Assembly: GCF_904067045.1 (NCBI RefSeq)
Contig: NZ_CAJFDC010000007.1
Coordinates: 512,491-576,490 of the forward strand
From: Pseudomonas sp. FEN
GTDB lineage: Bacteria > Pseudomonadota > Gammaproteobacteria > Pseudomonadales > Pseudomonadaceae
Length of the DNA: 64,000 nucleotides
Direction: 5' to 3'
Part shown: positions 28,211-36,095 of the stretch, in pieces
Numbering within the stretch: the stretch's first letter is position 1
Layout of the letters: the number at the start of each line of letters is the position of its first letter
Notes under the pieces: generated by a model
Database searches by the model: none
Seen by the model: the letters and a program-made list of their open reading frames with translations, nothing else
Told to the model about the DNA's origin: nothing
Program-made: the position numbers and the translations under genes

Positions 28211-28394
28211 GGGAAATTCGCACCAAGCTGGCGCAGGCTAGCGCCCCAGGTCCGTGCCACCTGACAGCCTTACGCGCAGGCGCACGCACGGGTAATCACT
28301 GGTGCGGCCCGGCAGCCTGGGGCATGAAAATTGCTCAATTTTTCACCACTACAACGCCAGGCACGGAGCGCCTTGACCGCAGGAGTCCTACACC

Positions 28395-31300
28395 GTGCTA
28401 CCACCCGGCACCCAGCGCATCGCCAAGATCCGTCGCGACTACAACAGCTGGGTCGCCGACGAGACCATGGAGGACTACGCCCTGCGCTATACGCCGAAGT
28501 CCTTTCGCAAGTGGTCGGAGCTGCGTATCGCCAACACCGCTTTAGGCGCTGTGTCGTTCCTCGCTCTGGAGGCGATCGGCGGGGTGCTGGCCCTGAGTTA
28601 TGGGTTCACCAACACCTTCTGGGCGATTCTCGCGGTGAGCCTGGTGATCTTCTTCACCGGCCTGCCCATCAGCTACTACGCCGCCCGCTACGGCGTCGAC
28701 ATGGACCTGCTGACCCGCGGCGCCGGCTTCGGCTATATCGGCTCGACCATCACCTCGCTGATCTACGCCAGCTTCACCTTCCTGTTCTTCGCCCTGGAAG
28801 CGGCGATCATGGCCCTGGCCCTGGAGCTGTATTTCCATATCCCGCTGGCCTTCGCCTATGTGATCTGCTCCGTACTGGTGATCCCGCTGGTGGCCTATGG
28901 GGTGACACTGATCAGTCGCCTGCAGCTCTGGACCCAACCGTTGTGGCTGGTGTTGCTGGTACTGCCCTATCTGTTCGTGCTGGTGAAAAATCCCCAGGCT
29001 TTCAGCGACTGGACCAGCTTCCTCGGCCGCAGTACCAGCGGCGGCGACTTCAACCTGCTGGAATTTTGTGCGGCCTGCACCGTGGCCCTGTCGCTGGTGA
29101 CGCAGATCGGCGAACAGGTCGACTACCTGCGCTTTCTGCCGGAGAAAACCGCGGCCAACCGCAAACGCTGGTGGGCCGCGCTGCTCTGCGCCGGCCCCGG
29201 CTGGATCATCCCCGGCGCCCTGAAGATGGCCGGCGGCGCCTTCCTGGCCTTTCTCGCCCTGCAACACGAAATCCCCATGGAGCGTGCCGCCGAGCCGACG
29301 CAGATGTACCTGGTGGCCTTCAGTTATGTGTTCTCCTCGCCGGAATGGGTTCTGGGCGCCATGGTCCTGTTCGTGTTCGTCTCGCAGATGAAGATCAACC
29401 TGACCAATGCCTACGCCGGCTCGCTGGCCTGGTCGAACTTCTTCGCCCGGGTCACCCACAGCCATCCCGGCCGCGTGGTCTGGCTGGTGTTCAATGTGGC
29501 GATTGCGCTGATGCTGATGGAGCTGGGGGTGTTCGATGTCATCGACCAGGTGCTCGGCCTCTACGCCAATATCGCCACCGCCTGGATCGGCTGCGTGGTC
29601 GCTGACCTGGTGATCAACAAGCCGCTGGGGCTGTCGCCGAAACACATCGAGTTCAAGCGCGCGCACCTCTACGACATCAACCCGGTGGGTGTCGGCTCGA
29701 TGCTGATTGCCTCGCTGCTGTCGATCCTCGCCCACTTCGGCCTGTTCGGCGCCCTGGCCCAGGCCGCGCCGCCCTTTGTCGCTCTCGGTACCGCGCTGAT
29801 CATGGTCCCGCTGTTGGCCTGGGCTACCGGCAGCCGCTACTACATCGCCCGCAGCAGCGACCCGTTGCTGCTGCGCCCGGTAGAGCCGAGCACACAGATC
29901 ACCTGCGGCCTATGCAGCAACCCGTTCGAAAGCGCGGACATGGCGTTCTGTCCGGCCTACAGCACGCCCATCTGCTCGCTGTGCTGTTCGCTGGATGCGC
30001 GTTGCGGCGACCGTTGCAAACCCCAGGGGCGCCTGTCCGCGCAGTTCGAATCGCTGTTGCGCTGGCTGCTGCCCAGCACCCTGGTCCCGCGCCTGCACAC
30101 CCGGTTGATGCATTACCTCGGTCTGCTGCTGGTACTGATCCTGATGCTCAGCGGCGCCCTGGCGCTGATCTATGGCCAGGCGTCCCAGGGGTTGCCCCAT
30201 TCGGCGACCTTGTACCAGGCGTTTTTCAAGGCCTTCCTGACCCTCTCGATGTTGGCGGCGATCCTCGCCTGGTGGATCGTCCTGACCCGCGAAAGTCGCC
30301 ATGTGGCCCAGGAAGAGTCGACCCGCCAGACCCAGTTGCTGATGCAGGAAATCGCCGCCCACCGTCTGACCGACCAGGCGTTGCAGGATGCCAAGGAAGC
30401 CTCCGAGGCGGCCAACGCGGCGAAGAGTCGCTATATCACCGGGCTGTCCCATGAACTGCGCACGCCGCTCAACAGCATCCTCGGTTTCACCCAGAACCTG
30501 CAGCGCGACGCGGCCATGCCGGAGCAGCACCAGGATGCCCTGGCGACCATCCTGCGCAGTGGCTCGCACTTGCTGTCGCTGATCGACGGCCTGCTCGACG
30601 TGGCCAAGATCGAGGCCGGCAAACTGCGCCTGGAACTGACGGAGATTCCTTTCCCGGAACTGATCCATGACCTGGAGCTGATGTTCACTCCGCAGGCCCA
30701 GGAAAAGGGTCTGCGCTTTCGCCTGGAACTGATCGGCAAGATGCCGGCGGTGGTGCGCGGCGATGAGAAACGTGTGCGGCAGATCCTGATCAATCTGCTG
30801 GGCAATGCGGTGAATTTCACCGACAGCGGCGAGGTTTGCCTGCGGGTCAGTTACATGCGCGAAACCGCGAACTTCGAGATCATCGACACCGGTATCGGCA
30901 TCGACCCCGAACATATCGAGCGGATCTTCCAGCCGTTCGAACGTGGCGACCTGATGCGCCAGGACAAGGGCGTCGGCCTCGGTCTGACCATCACCCGCAT
31001 GCTTACTTCGTTGATGGGCGGCGAGTTGCAGGTCAAGAGTCAGCAGGACAAGGGCACCTGCTTCCAGGTGCGGCTGTTTCTGTCCCAGGTGCGCGCGCCC
31101 CAGGCCGTGGTCCATGTCGAGCACGACATCATCGGCTACCAGGGGCCCCGGCGCCGGGTGCTGGTGGTGGACGATCATGTCGACCATCGCAAGGTGCTCA
31201 ATGGCATGCTCACGCCGCTGGGCTTCGAGGTGGTGCAGGCCAGCAATGGGCAGGAAGCGATTCGTCAGGTGGCGTTGCTGGGGCCGGACCTGATTCTGAT

Positions 31301-31772
31301 GGACCTGTCGATGCCGACCATGGATGGCTGGGAGACGAGCCGCCTGATCCGCCGCAATGCGCTGTCCACGGTGCCGATCATCGTGATCTCGGCCAATGCT
31401 TTCAGCGATGAGCGCAACCTGGCGAGTGCCTGCAATGACTACCTGGCCAAGCCGGTGCGCACGCCGGAGTTGCTGGAACGGATTCAGAGACAACTTGATC
31501 TGCATTGGGTGCGGCGTGAAAAGCCGGCACCCGTGGCACTCCCCGAACCCTGGGTCCTACCCTCACACCCTGACCTTGTCGCCCTCGGCGAACTCAGCGC
31601 CATCGGCTATGTCCGTGGCCTGCAGGAAAAGCTCGACAGCATCCAGGCCGAGGCACCTGACACGGCGGCGTTTATCGGGTCGATCCGCAAGCTGCTGAAG
31701 AACTTTCGCCTGGACGAAATCAACCGCACCCTCAAGGAGGCAGAAGATGAATGCACTGACCACAGTCGCTGA
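28395..31772 (+). CDS. NCS1-type permease fused to hybrid histidine kinase
   Basis: An 1125-residue protein. Residues 1-475 are a full NCS1 (purine-cytosine permease family) transporter domain with about 12 spans (ALSYGFTNTFWAILAVSLVI, RGAGFGYIGSTITSLIYASF). A Cys-rich knuckle follows at about 504-541 (CGLC, CSLCCS, CGDRC), then two spans, a coiled coil, HisKA with LSHELRTPLNSILGF (His near 685), HATPase (N-box ILINLLGNAVNF, GVGLGLTITRML), and a receiver (VLVVDDHVDHR, Asp near 971 in LILMDLSMPTMDG). The GTG start has AGGAG upstream. It overlaps the response-regulator gene by 26 bases and is divergent from urtA, so it is the probable sensor of amides or urea. Confidence 0.9.
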   Translation: MLPPGTQRIAKIRRDYNSWVADETMEDYALRYTPKSFRKWSELRIANTALGAVSFLALEAIGGVLALSYGFTNTFWAILAVSLVIFFTGLPISYYAARYGVDMDLLTRGAGFGYIGSTITSLIYASFTFLFFALEAAIMALALELYFHIPLAFAYVICSVLVIPLVAYGVTLISRLQLWTQPLWLVLLVLPYLFVLVKNPQAFSDWTSFLGRSTSGGDFNLLEFCAACTVALSLVTQIGEQVDYLRFLPEKTAANRKRWWAALLCAGPGWIIPGALKMAGGAFLAFLALQHEIPMERAAEPTQMYLVAFSYVFSSPEWVLGAMVLFVFVSQMKINLTNAYAGSLAWSNFFARVTHSHPGRVVWLVFNVAIALMLMELGVFDVIDQVLGLYANIATAWIGCVVADLVINKPLGLSPKHIEFKRAHLYDINPVGVGSMLIASLLSILAHFGLFGALAQAAPPFVALGTALIMVPLLAWATGSRYYIARSSDPLLLRPVEPSTQITCGLCSNPFESADMAFCPAYSTPICSLCCSLDARCGDRCKPQGRLSAQFESLLRWLLPSTLVPRLHTRLMHYLGLLLVLILMLSGALALIYGQASQGLPHSATLYQAFFKAFLTLSMLAAILAWWIVLTRESRHVAQEESTRQTQLLMQEIAAHRLTDQALQDAKEASEAANAAKSRYITGLSHELRTPLNSILGFTQNLQRDAAMPEQHQDALATILRSGSHLLSLIDGLLDVAKIEAGKLRLELTEIPFPELIHDLELMFTPQAQEKGLRFRLELIGKMPAVVRGDEKRVRQILINLLGNAVNFTDSGEVCLRVSYMRETANFEIIDTGIGIDPEHIERIFQPFERGDLMRQDKGVGLGLTITRMLTSLMGGELQVKSQQDKGTCFQVRLFLSQVRAPQAVVHVEHDIIGYQGPRRRVLVVDDHVDHRKVLNGMLTPLGFEVVQASNGQEAIRQVALLGPDLILMDLSMPTMDGWETSRLIRRNALSTVPIIVISANAFSDERNLASACNDYLAKPVRTPELLERIQRQLDLHWVRREKPAPVALPEPWVLPSHPDLVALGELSAIGYVRGLQEKLDSIQAEAPDTAAFIGSIRKLLKNFRLDEINRTLKEAEDECTDHSR

Positions 31773-32433
31773 ACCCGGTGTCGTGCTGATTGTGGATGAC
31801 ACCCCGGACAATCTTGCCCTGCTCTCCGATGCGCTTAACGATGCCGGTTATATGGTGCTGGTGGCGCTGGATGGATTGAGTGCGTTGAACCGGATTGAAC
31901 GCCGGCGCCCGGACCTGATTCTGCTGGATGCGATGATGCCGGGGCTGGATGGGTTTGAGACCTGTCGGCGGATCAAGGCACAGCCGGAGAGTGCTGATAT
32001 TCCGGTGCTGTTCATGACGGCGCTGACGGAGAGCCGGCATGTGGTTCAGGGGTTTGAGGTGGGTGGTAGCGATTACGTGACCAAGCCGATTCAGATCGAT
32101 GAGGTGCTGGCTCGGGTGGCGGCGCATCTGCGGACTTCACGTATTTTGCATTCGGCGCGGGCGGCTTCGCAGCCAGTGGCGGCCTTGAGTTTGAATGATG
32201 AACCGGCCAGCCAGGTGCTATCGGCGCGCTTTCAACTGACGGGGCGTGAGGTGGAAGTGTTGCGCTGGGTAGCCTGTGGAAAAACCAATCGCGACATCGG
32301 CACCATCCTCGATTTGAGCCCGCGTACGGTGAACAAGCATCTGGAGCATGTGTATATTAAGCTGGGGGTGGAGACGAGGACGGCGGCGACGTCGGTGGTG
32401 CTTTCGGCAATGACTGAGCATCGGCGGATGTAG
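31747..32433 (+). CDS. LuxR-type response regulator
   Basis: A 228-residue regulator with a receiver at residues 10-125 (VLIVDDTPDNL, phospho-Asp in LILLDAMMPGLDG, Lys in YVTKPIQ) and a LuxR/GerE helix-turn-helix at about 160-220 (LTGREVEVLRWVACGKTNRD, SPRTVNKHLEHVYIKLGV). Its start lies inside the end of the kinase gene (26-base overlap, AAGGAGG upstream), so the two are made together. It should be phosphorylated by the fused kinase and bind the TACGTC-N3-TGACGTA sites before urtA and fmdA; this last step is inference. Confidence 0.92.
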   Translation: MNALTTVAEPGVVLIVDDTPDNLALLSDALNDAGYMVLVALDGLSALNRIERRRPDLILLDAMMPGLDGFETCRRIKAQPESADIPVLFMTALTESRHVVQGFEVGGSDYVTKPIQIDEVLARVAAHLRTSRILHSARAASQPVAALSLNDEPASQVLSARFQLTGREVEVLRWVACGKTNRDIGTILDLSPRTVNKHLEHVYIKLGVETRTAATSVVLSAMTEHRRM

Positions 32434-32535
32434 CGGCTTCGATCATTTTCGTGACGTCACGGAAATGATCGACAGCATCCAGTCCAGTGACTTCACATGT
32501 GGCTATGGCGCGCTGAATGGCGATGAGAAAATTCA
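32434..32535. other. Short spacer after the response regulator
   Basis: Apart from the palindrome at 32439-32472 nothing is recognised. A minus-strand open frame covers the area (32357-32623) but has no ribosome site or family. Confidence 0.35.
32439..32472 (+). terminator. 34-bp near-perfect palindrome after response regulator
   Basis: The two 17-base arms are complementary except for one T-G pair, centred at GTGACGTCAC. It starts six bases past the stop codon at 32433. There is no T-run after it, so it may be a terminator, an mRNA-protecting hairpin or a protein site. Confidence 0.5.
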
Positions 32536-32877
32536 TTTTCAGTGATCTTGCGGCGCCAGCAAGACAACTCGCTTTCCTTTGAATGAAGTTTCCTAGAAAA
32601 TCCTGAGCGCTTGTGCCTGCCAATTTCGGTGGCTAGTCTTCAGTCGTCACTGCACATCAGTGATCGGGTTTAGTAGCCCGCCGTTTGACTAGGCGCAAAG
32701 TGCCCCCTTCAGCAAGGCGATGTCTTTCGACCTGCGCTTTATGGTGGCCGTGCGCAGGGCGCCTTCGGGTGCGCCGGGCCTAGTCACCGGTCTACTAACC
32801 TGCGTTCGGCCGCCACCCTTGAATCGTTTAGTAGCGATGGTAGCGGCTCCGTACTGACCGACTAGGAGTCACGCAGC
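32536..32877 (+). ncRNA. Structured 5' leader, copy 1 (pseudoknot and switch helix)
   Basis: This 342-base leader ends at the ATG of the first DUF6124 gene and aligns without length change to 35193-35534. Helix A pairs GGTTTAGTAG (32667-32676) with CTACTAACC (32792-32800, one bulged base). Helix B pairs GACTAGGC (32687-32694) with GCCTAGTC (32778-32785). Helix C pairs GGTG-GCCG (32743-32750) with CGGC (32807-32810) and CACC (32814-32817), crossing A and B to make a pseudoknot. A second copy of the A strand, GTTTAGTAG (32826-32834), can compete for CTACTAA. AGGAG at 32864-32868 is the ribosome site. The role is probably control of the small gene; this is inference. Confidence 0.7.
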
Positions 32878-33225
32878 ATGTTCAAAATCACTCCCAACCC
32901 ACCGGGAACATCCGGTATCGATAGCATCGACCCACAAGCCGCTGATCGCGCTTTGGCGTACTACATACTGCCTCAAGGCGGCGGTCCAAAACGCCCTGAT
33001 GTCACAGGAACACAAAACCAAGCCCCTGCCCCGCAAAGCCGAGAAGACGCTCTCGTCAGCGCCAGCTCAATCCTCGACTCCGCTGCCGCCACCGCCTATG
33101 AGAATGCGGACAACCTCACGGGCGCCAATCGCAAAGTGGCAATGGGTGTGGTGCATCTGATCGAGTTGGCTCAACGGCAGCTGGATTCAGTGATTGAAGA
33201 GCAGCCCGCAGGGGTAACAAGCTGA
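32878..33225 (+). CDS. DUF6124 family small protein, copy 1
   Basis: A 115-residue cytosolic protein. The N-terminal 30 residues (FKITPNPPGTSGIDSIDPQA, DRALAYY) are followed by a variable proline-rich stretch and a helical C-terminus (SILDSAAATAYENADNLTGA, VAMGVVHLIELAQRQLDSVI). It closely matches the second copy at 35535; the two differ mainly in the middle. Such proteins are numerous in Pseudomonas and have no known function to me. It is expressed behind the structured leader. Its original terminator appears to have been split by a REP-containing insert. Confidence 0.8.
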   Translation: MFKITPNPPGTSGIDSIDPQAADRALAYYILPQGGGPKRPDVTGTQNQAPAPQSREDALVSASSILDSAAATAYENADNLTGANRKVAMGVVHLIELAQRQLDSVIEEQPAGVTS

Positions 33226-33260
33226 CGGAAAGCAGCGCGGCATACAGGGGAGCTTGCTCC

Positions 33261-33487
33261 TAATGCCTGTCAGTTAAGAGCGATCTTAACTGACTGAAAT
33301 TTGTGGCGAGCGGGCTTGCCCGCGTTCGGCTGCGAAGCAGTCGCAAAATCGGCATACTCGGTCTCCCTGATAGGCTACGTTCGCTGGTTTCGGGGCCGCT
33401 TCGCGCCCCAGCGTGGGCAAGCCCACTCGCCACAAGACCGCGCTCCGCTTCAAGCTTCCCTGAGCGACTGGCATTGAAGCTTGCTCC
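33261..33487. mobile_element. REP-containing 227-bp insert splitting a terminator
   Basis: The 10-base sequence AGCTTGCTCC occurs at 33251-33260 and again at 33478-33487. Removing 33261-33487 rebuilds GGGGAGC-TT-GCTCCCC-TTTTTT, a normal terminator like the one after the second DUF6124 copy. The insert holds a 9-bp hairpin (CAGTTAAGA/TCTTAACTG, 33271-33292) and a full REP pair (33303-33433). Confidence 0.65.
33303..33433. repeat. REP pair (REPIN-like)
   Basis: GTGGCGAGCGGGCTTGCCCG at 33303 and its inverted partner ending GGCAAGCCCACTCGCCAC at 33433 flank about 90 bases. The same family occurs at 45128-45258 and 51773-51918. Confidence 0.85.
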
Positions 33488-33500
33488 CCTTTTTTCACGC

Positions 33501-35057
33501 ATGCCTCTGGACACCTGGCTGACTTCACTGGCTAATACTTCCATCAATCCTTTCGGCTCACTCACCTCGGACTCGTCAATTGTGCTGAACCGCAACGCCC
33601 TGATGGCCCAACTCTCTGCCGCACCCGATGACATTGCCGCGCGCGCTTCGCTTTATCGCGATTTGCTCGACAGTGGAGAGGCTTCACTGGATGGATTACG
33701 AGTCGCTGCCGGCCTGTGCGATCCGGCCGCTATCGCCGCAGTTGCGCAGTTGAACGCCACCGCGCATAGCAATCGCCCCAAGGCACTGTTGTCGCAGCTT
33801 CGTGGACTGCCCGTAGACCATATCGTGTTGGAGAATGCCGAGCCTGACTGGCTTGATGCCCTGGCTGGGCTACCACTGCGTACGCTGGTACTCAACAGCC
33901 CGAATTTCAGCTGCGATCAGACTGTGTGGCAACGTTTGCCAGCCGCAGCCCTCGAAACATTGGAAATCACCGGTTTTTCGCGCGATGACAACGCCACCGG
34001 CCTCCCGTCACTCGAGCGGTTGCGCCGGCTGAAGTTGGAAACCTATGGCGAAGACTTCGACGACCGTTTCCTCCAGCAACTCGGCAGTGGCGCGCTGCAG
34101 GAGTTGTCGTTGAACCGTTGTGATGAGGTCACCGACGACGGCCTGCTCGGACTGTCACGACTCAAGTTGCGTTCACTCACATTCGAACGCGCAGGGGAAC
34201 TCACTTCACGTGGAATGCAGCACTTGGGTCATCATCCACTCGAACAGCTATCGCTCGGCTGGAATGGCGCAATCCTGAAGGAGCCTTCCTGGCTCCACAG
34301 CCTGACCGCATTGCGCTCGCTGAGCCTCGATTACTGTTACGCAACCGACGCCATGCTTCACGCCATCCGGGACCTGCCGATCGAACGGCTTTCGCTGCAA
34401 TCTTCGTATATCGGCGAGGACGACATTGCCGAACTGGAAGGCATGCCACTCGCCGATCTGGATCTCAAGTCTTCACAGCAAATGATCGAGCGGCTCGATG
34501 TGCTGCACGCGTTTCCACTGAAGCGCCTGGGGCTCTCCGATGTGCAAGGCATCGACGCGCATACATTGTCCGACCTGCGTGGTCTGGAGCTGGAATCGCT
34601 GGACCTTTCATTGAACGACATCACCGGGAAGGAACTGAAACAACTGGCGGGTCTGCCGCTGAAGCGGCTTAATCTCAGTTTTTGTCACGGCATTGACGGC
34701 AAGGCTTTGCGAATGCTCGTCGAATTGGGATTGCCGTTGGAGCAATTGGAGATAAGCGGTCTGGATCTACGCGACGCCGACTTGGCCTGCCTGCGCGATC
34801 TGCCGCTGCGGCGCCTCGGGTTGTATGAAAGTCCTTGGCTCACTGACGCCGGAGTCGCCCACCTGGTGCATTTGCCACTGCGAGATCTGACACTCGCGGC
34901 GGGTCCGGGGGAATCGCAGCTCACTTCAGCCGTGGTGTCCGTGTTGGAGCAGTTGCCACTACAAAAATTGTGGTTGCCGAACAGCTCAGGGATCAGCGCA
35001 GAAGGATGGGATCGCTTGGCCAGATTGCCGGCCCATGTGACTGGGCCTGGTATTTGA
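33501..35057 (+). CDS. Leucine-rich-repeat protein
   Basis: A 518-residue protein. Residues about 30-65 (ALMAQLSAAPDDIAARASLY) resemble the short TIGR02996-type segment found before repeat regions in other bacteria. From about residue 95 to the end there are some 18 leucine-rich repeats (for example LERLRRLKLETY, LQELSLNRCDEVTDDGLLGL). No signal peptide, enzyme domain or membrane span is seen. The start is uncertain: ATG 33501 has no good ribosome site and sits five bases past the T-run of a split terminator; the frame is open upstream through a REP pair, which cannot be real coding. The role is probably protein binding. It sits between the two DUF6124 copies. Confidence 0.75.
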   Translation: MPLDTWLTSLANTSINPFGSLTSDSSIVLNRNALMAQLSAAPDDIAARASLYRDLLDSGEASLDGLRVAAGLCDPAAIAAVAQLNATAHSNRPKALLSQLRGLPVDHIVLENAEPDWLDALAGLPLRTLVLNSPNFSCDQTVWQRLPAAALETLEITGFSRDDNATGLPSLERLRRLKLETYGEDFDDRFLQQLGSGALQELSLNRCDEVTDDGLLGLSRLKLRSLTFERAGELTSRGMQHLGHHPLEQLSLGWNGAILKEPSWLHSLTALRSLSLDYCYATDAMLHAIRDLPIERLSLQSSYIGEDDIAELEGMPLADLDLKSSQQMIERLDVLHAFPLKRLGLSDVQGIDAHTLSDLRGLELESLDLSLNDITGKELKQLAGLPLKRLNLSFCHGIDGKALRMLVELGLPLEQLEISGLDLRDADLACLRDLPLRRLGLYESPWLTDAGVAHLVHLPLRDLTLAAGPGESQLTSAVVSVLEQLPLQKLWLPNSSGISAEGWDRLARLPAHVTGPGI

Positions 35058-35192
35058 CAGGTCGTGGAAATCCACATAACCACTGAGTCGTATCAGTCCT
35101 AAGTACCTAGAAAATCGAGGGCCCAGCAGGAGAATTCGCGCTCCCGGCCAACTGCCCTTTCAGCGTTTTAACACCGTCAAATCAGCTGCGTT
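35058..35192. other. Spacer after the LRR gene
   Basis: No gene or repeat is recognised before the second leader copy begins at about 35193. Confidence 0.4.
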
Positions 35193-35534
35193 TTTTCAGT
35201 GATCTTGCAGTGCCAGCAAGACAACTCGCTTTCCTTTGAATGAAGTTTCCTAGAAAATCCTGAGCGCTTGTGCCTGCCAATTTCGCTGGCTAGTCTTCAG
35301 TCCGTCACTGCATATCAGTGATCGGGTTTGGTAGCCCGGTATAGATTGGCGCACAGCGCCCCCTTGGAATGAGGCGTTTTTTATTGCCTGCATTTTATGG
35401 TGGCTGTGCGCAGGGCACCTTCGGGCGCGCCGGTTTCTCCAATCTTCCGGTCTACCAACCTGTGTACAGCCGCCACCCCAATCGTTTGGTAGCGATACTG
35501 GTGACGGCTCCATCCGTGAGATTGGAGATTTGCC
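35193..35534 (+). ncRNA. Structured 5' leader, copy 2 (pseudoknot and switch helix)
   Basis: This is the partner of the leader at 32536-32877, with the same length. Helix A pairs GGTTTGGTAG (35325-35334) with CTACCAACC (35452-35460). Helix B pairs AGATTGG (35343-35349) with CCAATCT (35439-35445). Helix C pairs GGTG-GCTGT (35399-35407) with ACAGC (35466-35470) and CACC (35474-35477). The second A-like strand is GTTTGGTAG (35484-35492). Compared with copy 1, A changes an A-T pair to G-C, C changes C-G to T-A, and most of B differs while staying paired. This supports a selected RNA fold. GGAG at 35524-35527 is the ribosome site. Confidence 0.7.
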
Positions 35535-35882
35535 ATGTACAAAGTCACACCCAACCCACCGGGAACCTCCGGAATCGAAAGCATTGACCCCCAAGCCGCT
35601 GATCGCGCCTTGGCGTACTACATGCTGCCTCAGGGCGGCGGTCCAAAACGCCCTGGTATCGCAGGAATACAAGGCAAGCCCCCGGCGCCACAAAGCCGAG
35701 AAGAAGCCCTCGTCAACGCGAGCTCAATACTGGACTCCGCTGCCGCCACCGCCTATGAAAATGCTGACAACCTCACGGGTGCGAACCGCAAGGTGGCGAT
35801 GGGCGTGGTGCATCTGATTGAGTTGGCTCAACGACAAGTTGATTCCGTGATTGAGGACCAGCCCGCTGGGATAACAAACTGA
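35535..35882 (+). CDS. DUF6124 family small protein, copy 2
   Basis: A 115-residue protein nearly identical to copy 1 (start YKVTPNPPGTSGIESIDPQA, C-terminus LIELAQRQVDSVIEDQPAG). It has the same structured leader and an intact terminator. The pair looks like a recent duplication of leader plus gene, with the LRR gene between. The function is unknown. Confidence 0.8.
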   Translation: MYKVTPNPPGTSGIESIDPQAADRALAYYMLPQGGGPKRPGIAGIQGKPPAPQSREEALVNASSILDSAAATAYENADNLTGANRKVAMGVVHLIELAQRQVDSVIEDQPAGITN

Positions 35883-35906
35883 CAGGTACAAGCCCAGTGC
35901 GATTTA

Positions 35907-35930
35907 GGGGGGAGCTGTGCTCCCCTTTTT
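35907..35930 (+). terminator. Intrinsic terminator after DUF6124 copy 2
   Basis: GGGGAGC (35909-35915), a TGT loop (35916-35918) and GCTCCCC (35919-35925) are followed by TTTTT (35926-35930). It is the intact form of the terminator split at copy 1. Confidence 0.85.
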
Positions 35931-36095
35931 ACTGACGACTAGAAAGCTCTCCCCATCAGGTGCTCGTAAGATTTTTCGTCGAGCCAACAGGATATTTTTC
36001 CTTCTCTGGACAGCCATTTCTAAGACTTCGCTTTTTATGTGAGACTCTCCTGCAAATTCACAGGATTTGGCTTACATAGTGGCGCATGACGCGAA

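Noticed and set aside
28078..28394. A sigma-54 promoter before urtA
   Set aside because: No convincing GG-N10-GC element with the right flanks was found on either strand.
32357..32623. An 88-codon minus-strand frame over the end of the regulator gene and the first leader
   Set aside because: Part of it overlaps the regulator gene and the conserved leader; no ribosome site or family was seen.
33303..33500. An N-terminal extension of the LRR protein
   Set aside because: These codons are a REP pair read as protein; the same peptide pattern appears before magC and elsewhere.
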